Shown piece by piece: positions 5,645 to 9,680 of a stretch of DNA of 9,680 nt (positions are counted from its first letter, which is position 1; each line of letters opens with the position of its first letter). The notes below the pieces were generated by a model that was not told the origin of the DNA, searched no databases, and was given only the letters and a program-made list of their open reading frames with translations. This DNA is from SZUA-217 sp034658975 (GTDB lineage Bacteria; Actinomycetota; Acidimicrobiia; Spongiisociales; ZC4RG35): assembly GCA_034658975.1 (NCBI GenBank), contig JAYEGJ010000085.1, positions 1 through 9,680 of the forward strand. The letters are read 5' to 3'. The position numbers and the translations under genes are program-made.

Positions 5645-6274
5645 ATGGGGAGCCGAACTCGGAATCGGGACGAGCTGCATCGAAGGGCGCTAACCCTCGA
5701 GTACGCCACGATCGGGTGGAATGTCGGTGAGGCGGTGTTGACGGTGTCACTCGGTGCTGTCGCCGGGTCGTTGGCGCTGATCGGGTTCGGGACGGTTTCG
5801 GTCATTGAAGTGTTCGCATCATCTGTCGTCGTGTGGCACCTTCTGCCGGGTCACGAGGGAAACATCTCGGGTCGGACGCGGCTCGCCCTGCGTCTGACCG
5901 CTGGAGCGTTTGGTGCCCTTGCGGTCGTGCTCGCAGTGCTAGCCATCCGCGACCTGGCCACGGGGAGGGTTGCCGGCGAATCACCGTGGGGAATCGCGTA
6001 CCTGACGATCACAGCGCTCGTGATGTTCGGCCTGGCTTCCAAGAAACGGGGCATAGCCAAATCGCTCGGATCGGCACCGTTGCAGTCGGAAGCGCAGATG
6101 ACCTTCCTCGATGGAGTGCTGTCCACGGCCACACTCGTCGGTCTTGGTCTGAACGCCTATGCCGGATGGTGGTGGGCCGACCCCCTCGCAGCGCTGCTCG
6201 TCGCGATCGCCGCCACAAACGAAGCCCGAGTGAACTGGCTCGAAGCCGACGAATTCGCCCCGGATTCGGAGTAG
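5645..6274 (+). CDS. Cation-diffusion-facilitator-like membrane protein (209 aa)
   Basis: Compact cation-efflux-family protein of about six membrane helices, expected in the cytoplasmic membrane. Family landmarks in order: RRALTLEYATIGWNVGEA (13-30), GSLALIGFG (41-49) with IEV (54-56), TM3 near 82-104, TM4 near 116-133, the LGSAPLQSEA-x-x-T segment (141-153), and LGLNAYAGWWWADPLAALL (167-185). The large cytoplasmic C-terminal domain of classical CDF zinc transporters is absent, as usual for this small subfamily. Two usual acidic positions differ: GFG-L-D-S of relatives reads GFG-T-V51-S, and A-D-A reads S-E149-A. Metal transport is therefore uncertain. The ATG at 5645 has no clear Shine-Dalgarno sequence, but it lies at the usual distance from the first helix. 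It is followed 53 bp later by the oxidoreductase, perhaps in the same transcript. Confidence 0.72.
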   Translation: MGSRTRNRDELHRRALTLEYATIGWNVGEAVLTVSLGAVAGSLALIGFGTVSVIEVFASSVVVWHLLPGHEGNISGRTRLALRLTAGAFGALAVVLAVLAIRDLATGRVAGESPWGIAYLTITALVMFGLASKKRGIAKSLGSAPLQSEAQMTFLDGVLSTATLVGLGLNAYAGWWWADPLAALLVAIAATNEARVNWLEADEFAPDSE

Positions 6275-6327
6275 CTGCCCTCTGGCAACTGGGGATCCGG
6301 GGCAAAACAGGTACCTTTCCGCCCAAC

Positions 6328-8823
6328 TTGAGCCACCATGCATCGTCTCGTCGCGACCGTGACCCCACTCCAAATGCCCTCCCGCAGAGAGCCCGGGTAG
6401 TCATCGTCGGGGGCGGCGTGATCGGAGCCAGCGTGGCCTATCACCTGGCGCAAATGGGCTGGACGGATGTGGTGCTGCTCGAGAAGGACCGTCTCACCTC
6501 GGGTACGACCTGGCACGCCGCGGGCCTCATGGTCACCTTCGGGTCCACCTCGGAGACATCGACCGAGCTGCGCCAGTACACCCGAGATCTCTACGCCAGA
6601 CTCGAGGCTGAAACCGGTGTGGCCACGGGTTTCGACCCCGTCGGCTTCGTCGAGCTCGCCACGGAGCCCGATCGGCTCGAGGAGTACCGGCGTGTTGCCG
6701 CCTTCAATCGCTACTGCGGGGTTGACGTCGAGGAGATCTCGGCCGGTGAAGTCGCCGAGTTGTTCCCGATGGCCAGGACCGATGACATCCTGGCCGGCTT
6801 CTATGTGAAGGAGGACGGACGGGCCAACCCTGTCGACCTCACCATGTCGCTTGCTGCGGGAGCCCGCATGCAGGGGGTGACGATCCTCGAGAATGTGGCC
6901 GCCACCGGGATTGTCGAGGACCGGGGAGCCGTGACCGGGGTCGAAACATCGCTGGGTGTCATCGACACCGAGTACGTGGTCAATTGCGCAGGCATGTGGG
7001 CTCGCCAGTTCGGAGAGAAGTCCGGCGTGACCATTCCGTTGCAGGCCGCCGAGCACTACTACCTCATCACCGAACAAGTCGAAGGGGTCTCCAACAGGTG
7101 GCCGATAATCGAGGACCCGGCGTCCCACGCCTACTACCGGGAAGAGGTCGGAGGTTTGCTCATCGGTCTCTTCGAGCCGGTGGCGGCTCCCTGGAAGGTC
7201 GAAGGCGTGCCGGAAGACTTCTCATTCGGGGAGCTTCCCCCTGACTGGGACCGAATGGCGCCCTATCTCGAAACGGCGATGCGACGGGTTCCGATCTCGG
7301 CGGAAACAGGAATCCGCAAGTTCTTCTGCGGACCCGAGAGCTTCACGCCCGACCTTCAGCCCGTTGTCGGTGAGGCGCCGGAGTTGAGGAACTACTTCGT
7401 GGCCGCAGGAATGAACTCGATCGGGATCCTCTCGGGTGGAGGCATAGGTCGCGTCGTGGCCCACTGGGTGGTCAATGGCCGTCCCGACGTGGACGTCACC
7501 GGGTTCAACATCGATCGGCTCCACCCTTATCAAGCCGAGCCCGAGTATCGACGCACCCGAACGGTCGAGTCGCTTGGAATGGTCTACCAATGCCACTACC
7601 CGACGCGCTCGATGGAGACCGCGCGCAACGTAAAGCTGTCTCCGCTGCACCACCGTCTGAAATCACGCAGTGCCTACTTCAAGGAAGTCAGCGGATGGGA
7701 AAGCCCGGACTGGTACGCACCGCCCGGAGTCGACCCAGAGGTTGACCGGCTGTCTTGGGGCCGACAGAACTGGTTCCCCTACTGGCAGACCGAGCACGAA
7801 GCTGCTCGGGACAGTGTGGTGCTCATCGACATGTCCTTCATGTCCAAGTTCCTGGTCGAGGGTCCCGATGCCGGCACTCTGCTGGAGCAGATCTCCGCCA
7901 ACCGCGTCGATGGCGAGAACGGGGTGATCACATACACCCAGTGGCTGAACGAAGCCGGCACCGTGGAGGCGGATCTCACCGTCACCAAACTCGAGGAGGG
8001 CCGGTTCTGGGTCGTCGCCACCGATACCGCTCATCGTCACGTGGACACCTGGATGCGACGCCACACCCAGCCCGACATGCGAATTTCGATCTCCGACGTG
8101 TCATCCGAGTACGCCCAGATCAACATCCAAGGCCCTCGTTCACGTGTCCTGATGCAGAGCGTGACGACACATGACATTTCGAACGACGCCTTCCCGTTCC
8201 GCACGGCCCGCTGGATCGACGTCGGTTCTGTCGAAGTCCTGTGCGTCAGGATCACCTATGTGGGAGAACTCGGGTTCGAGCTTTACATCCCCGCCGAGGA
8301 GGCTGTCAACGTCTACGACCGCCTGGTCGAAGCCGGACAGCCGCTGGGTTTGGTCCACGCCGGTCTGAGAGCGTTGGGAAGTCTCAGGATGGAGAAGGGT
8401 TATCGCGACTATGGCCACGACATCGACAACACCGACAGCGTCGTCGAGGCCGGATTGAGCTTCGCAGTCGATCTCGACAAGCCCGAAGGTTTCATCGGCC
8501 GGGAAGCGGTCGTGACGATGCAGGCCGCCCGGCCCCTCCGCAGACGCATGGTCCAAGTCCTGGTCAAGGACCCGGAGCCTTTGATGTTCCACGCCGAAGT
8601 GGTGCATCGAAACGGCGTGCCGGTCGGCCATATTCGCAGCGCTTCCTACGGATTCACCCTTGGCGGCGCAGTCGGATTGGCGATGATCGAAGCCGACGAG
8701 CCGATCACGCGTGACCACCTCGACACCGGGGGCTGGGAGGTCGATATCGCCGGAATCCGGTACCCCGCCGTTGTTTCCATCACTCCGCTCTACGACCCCA
8801 GATCAGACCGGGTCAAAGGCTGA
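6328..8823 (+). CDS. FAD-dependent oxidoreductase with C-terminal GcvT domain (dimethylglycine/sarcosine dehydrogenase-like, 831 aa)
   Basis: Predicted flavoenzyme that oxidatively demethylates an N-methylated glycine and passes the methylene group to tetrahydrofolate; cytoplasmic. An N-terminal Rossmann fold carries G28-G-G-V-I-G33 and the ribose-binding E52. TSGTTWH63AAG matches the motif whose His holds FAD covalently in dimethylglycine dehydrogenase. The DAO-type domain ends with FFCGPESFTPDLQPVVGEAPE and the GMNSIGILSGGGIGRVVA flavin loop. A linker (about 395-460) leads to the GcvT aminomethyltransferase domain: EADLTV with D549 in the folate-binding position, GELGFELYIP, YRDYGHDIDNTDSVVEAG, and a C-terminal GcvT barrel. 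The size is usual for the fused family. No ATG precedes the Rossmann motif in this frame; TTG 6328 is the best start, without a clear ribosome binding site. The exact amine substrate is not determined. It converges on purU. Confidence 0.88.
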   Translation: MSHHASSRRDRDPTPNALPQRARVVIVGGGVIGASVAYHLAQMGWTDVVLLEKDRLTSGTTWHAAGLMVTFGSTSETSTELRQYTRDLYARLEAETGVATGFDPVGFVELATEPDRLEEYRRVAAFNRYCGVDVEEISAGEVAELFPMARTDDILAGFYVKEDGRANPVDLTMSLAAGARMQGVTILENVAATGIVEDRGAVTGVETSLGVIDTEYVVNCAGMWARQFGEKSGVTIPLQAAEHYYLITEQVEGVSNRWPIIEDPASHAYYREEVGGLLIGLFEPVAAPWKVEGVPEDFSFGELPPDWDRMAPYLETAMRRVPISAETGIRKFFCGPESFTPDLQPVVGEAPELRNYFVAAGMNSIGILSGGGIGRVVAHWVVNGRPDVDVTGFNIDRLHPYQAEPEYRRTRTVESLGMVYQCHYPTRSMETARNVKLSPLHHRLKSRSAYFKEVSGWESPDWYAPPGVDPEVDRLSWGRQNWFPYWQTEHEAARDSVVLIDMSFMSKFLVEGPDAGTLLEQISANRVDGENGVITYTQWLNEAGTVEADLTVTKLEEGRFWVVATDTAHRHVDTWMRRHTQPDMRISISDVSSEYAQINIQGPRSRVLMQSVTTHDISNDAFPFRTARWIDVGSVEVLCVRITYVGELGFELYIPAEEAVNVYDRLVEAGQPLGLVHAGLRALGSLRMEKGYRDYGHDIDNTDSVVEAGLSFAVDLDKPEGFIGREAVVTMQAARPLRRRMVQVLVKDPEPLMFHAEVVHRNGVPVGHIRSASYGFTLGGAVGLAMIEADEPITRDHLDTGGWEVDIAGIRYPAVVSITPLYDPRSDRVKG

Positions 8824-8876
8824 TAGCCGGAAATGCTCTGACCTGATGCGGAACCCGGCCGCTGACCACAGCACTC
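8824..8876. other. Short convergent intergenic region
   Basis: Between the two convergent stops there are only weak stems: GCGG (8848-8851) with CCGC (8859-8862), and a looser GCCGG with CCGGC (8826-8830, 8855-8859). A 10-nt palindrome, CTCCTAGGAG (8874-8883), overlaps the purU stop codon. No convincing intrinsic terminator with a T-tract is present on either strand. Confidence 0.4.
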
Positions 8877-9680
8877 CTAGGAGAAGACCACCGTCTTCGA
8901 GCCAAGGAGGATCACCCGGCTCTCCGCGTGATACCGCACAGCTCGGGACAACACGATCCTCTCGATGTCACGTCCCACGCGAATGAGGTCCTCGACTGTG
9001 TGAGCATGGGTGACGTGCTCGACGTCCTGATCGATGATCGGACCCTCATCGAGGTCGGCGGTGACATAGTGCGCGGTCGCGCCGATCAGCTTCACGCCTC
9101 GTAGATGTGCCTGGTGATAGGGGCGCTGCCCTTTGAAGCTGGGTAGAAACGAGTGGTGGATGTTGATGATCCGGCCGGGGAATCGATCGCAGACTTCTTG
9201 TGAGAGCACCTGCATGTAGCGGGCGAGCACCACGAAGTCGATGTCGAGTTCGTCGATCAGTTCGAGGAGTCTCAACTCGGCGCCATCCCTCATCTCCGGA
9301 GCGACCGGGATGATCTCATAAGGGATGCCGTAGCGTTCCGCCAGATCGGCACAATCAGGATGATTGGAGACAATGAGGGGAATCTCTATGGCAAGTTCCC
9401 CGTTTTGGTGACGGTGGAGGAGATCCAGCAGGCAGTGGTCGTACCTCGAAACCATGATCAGGGCCCGCGGGTGAATGTCAACGGAGTTGATGCTGATGTC
9501 GGCGAAGAACCTCTCCCGCACCGGGTCCAGCAAGACATCGAGATCGGCGGAGCCGGAGTCGGTGTCGAACACCGACCGCATAGCAAACAAGCCCGTGTCG
9601 ATGTCGCTGAATTGAGCGCTCTCGACGATGTTTGCCCCGGCTTCAAGTAGGCCCCCCGTCACCGAATTGACGATGCCGGG
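8877..9680 (-). CDS. purU: Formyltetrahydrofolate deformylase, 5' end beyond the right edge
   Basis: Hydrolyses 10-formyl-THF to formate and THF, balancing the folate one-carbon pool. The frame is open to the right edge, where it reads PGIVNSVTGG, the conserved start of the N-terminal ACT domain; about 15 residues, including the start codon, should lie outside the window. The ACT domain continues through GANIVESAQFSDIDTGLFAMR. The formyltransferase domain shows SNHPDCADLAERYGIPYEIIP, FVVLARYMQVLS and the catalytic set: Asn (codon 9162-9164) and His (9156-9158) in INIHHSFLPSFKG, and Asp (9048-9050) in DLDEGPIIDQDV. The 267 visible residues and the TAG stop at 8877-8879 fit a full-length enzyme. 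It is convergent with the FAD-GcvT oxidoreductase, which also uses THF, so the neighbourhood is consistent with one-carbon metabolism. Confidence 0.93.
   Translation of the reverse strand, partial: PGIVNSVTGGLLEAGANIVESAQFSDIDTGLFAMRSVFDTDSGSADLDVLLDPVRERFFADISINSVDIHPRALIMVSRYDHCLLDLLHRHQNGELAIEIPLIVSNHPDCADLAERYGIPYEIIPVAPEMRDGAELRLLELIDELDIDFVVLARYMQVLSQEVCDRFPGRIINIHHSFLPSFKGQRPYHQAHLRGVKLIGATAHYVTADLDEGPIIDQDVEHVTHAHTVEDLIRVGRDIERIVLSRAVRYHAESRVILLGSKTVVFS

Noticed and set aside
5302..5730. 142-codon plus-strand frame before the CDF-like gene
   Set aside because: Low-complexity Ser/Arg/Pro sequence, no ribosome binding site, and it overlaps the start of a recognisable membrane protein.
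5833..6327. Long N-terminal extension of the FAD-GcvT reading frame
   Set aside because: It overlaps the CDF-like gene in another frame, is Arg/Ser-rich, and the enzyme family begins shortly before the GGGVIG motif.
6157..7128. 323-codon minus-strand frame opposite the oxidoreductase
   Set aside because: It mirrors two well-supported genes, has no domain, and has the composition typical of an antisense frame in high-GC DNA.

Overview
This is an ordinary-looking chromosomal window from a high-GC actinobacterium. The lipoprotein leader with a Thr-rich spacer, the MMPL-type exporter, the near-leaderless TetR gene and the FAD-GcvT fusion enzyme all fit an Acidimicrobiia-like lineage. That assignment is inference from protein style, not from a marker gene. 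No rRNA, tRNA, CRISPR array, transposase, phage gene or attachment site was seen.

Layout, left to right. Positions 3-206 hold an open frame that enters from the left edge and may be the end of an unidentified gene. It runs into a minus-strand pair: a TetR-family regulator (836-1447) followed, with a 4-nt ATGA overlap, by an alpha/beta hydrolase (174-839) that lacks the C-terminal part carrying the catalytic Asp and His. TetR is divergent from a large MMPL/RND exporter (1549-3867). The gap between them holds two facing sigma70-like promoters inside a large interrupted inverted repeat, a classic arrangement for autoregulation plus control of an efflux pump. Next come a Dps-type ferritin (3984-4451), a possible 17-codon leader ORF (4465-4518) and a small cupin (4515-4835). 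A strong hairpin at 4858-4885 closes this block.

On the minus strand, facing the hairpin, is a convincing lipoprotein translation start (5021) whose coding sequence stops making sense after about 45 codons, so it looks like a gene remnant. A gene-poor stretch of about 620 bp follows, with two short palindromes. Then come a compact cation-diffusion-facilitator-like membrane protein (5645-6274), in which a usual TM2 Asp appears to be Val, and an 831-residue FAD-dependent oxidoreductase with a C-terminal GcvT (folate-binding) domain, resembling dimethylglycine/sarcosine dehydrogenases (6328-8823). Convergent to it, and cut by the right edge, is purU (formyl-THF deformylase).

Functional reading. 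The left half is a regulated export unit followed by iron/oxidative protection (Dps plus cupin). The right half concerns N-methyl-glycine oxidation and the folate one-carbon pool: the FAD-GcvT enzyme would charge THF with a one-carbon unit, and PurU can release THF from 10-formyl-THF. I did not find a clearly undescribed system. The best leads are the symmetric TetR/MMPL control region, the 17-codon ORF coupled to the cupin, the lipoprotein remnant and the two proteins with missing or altered key residues.
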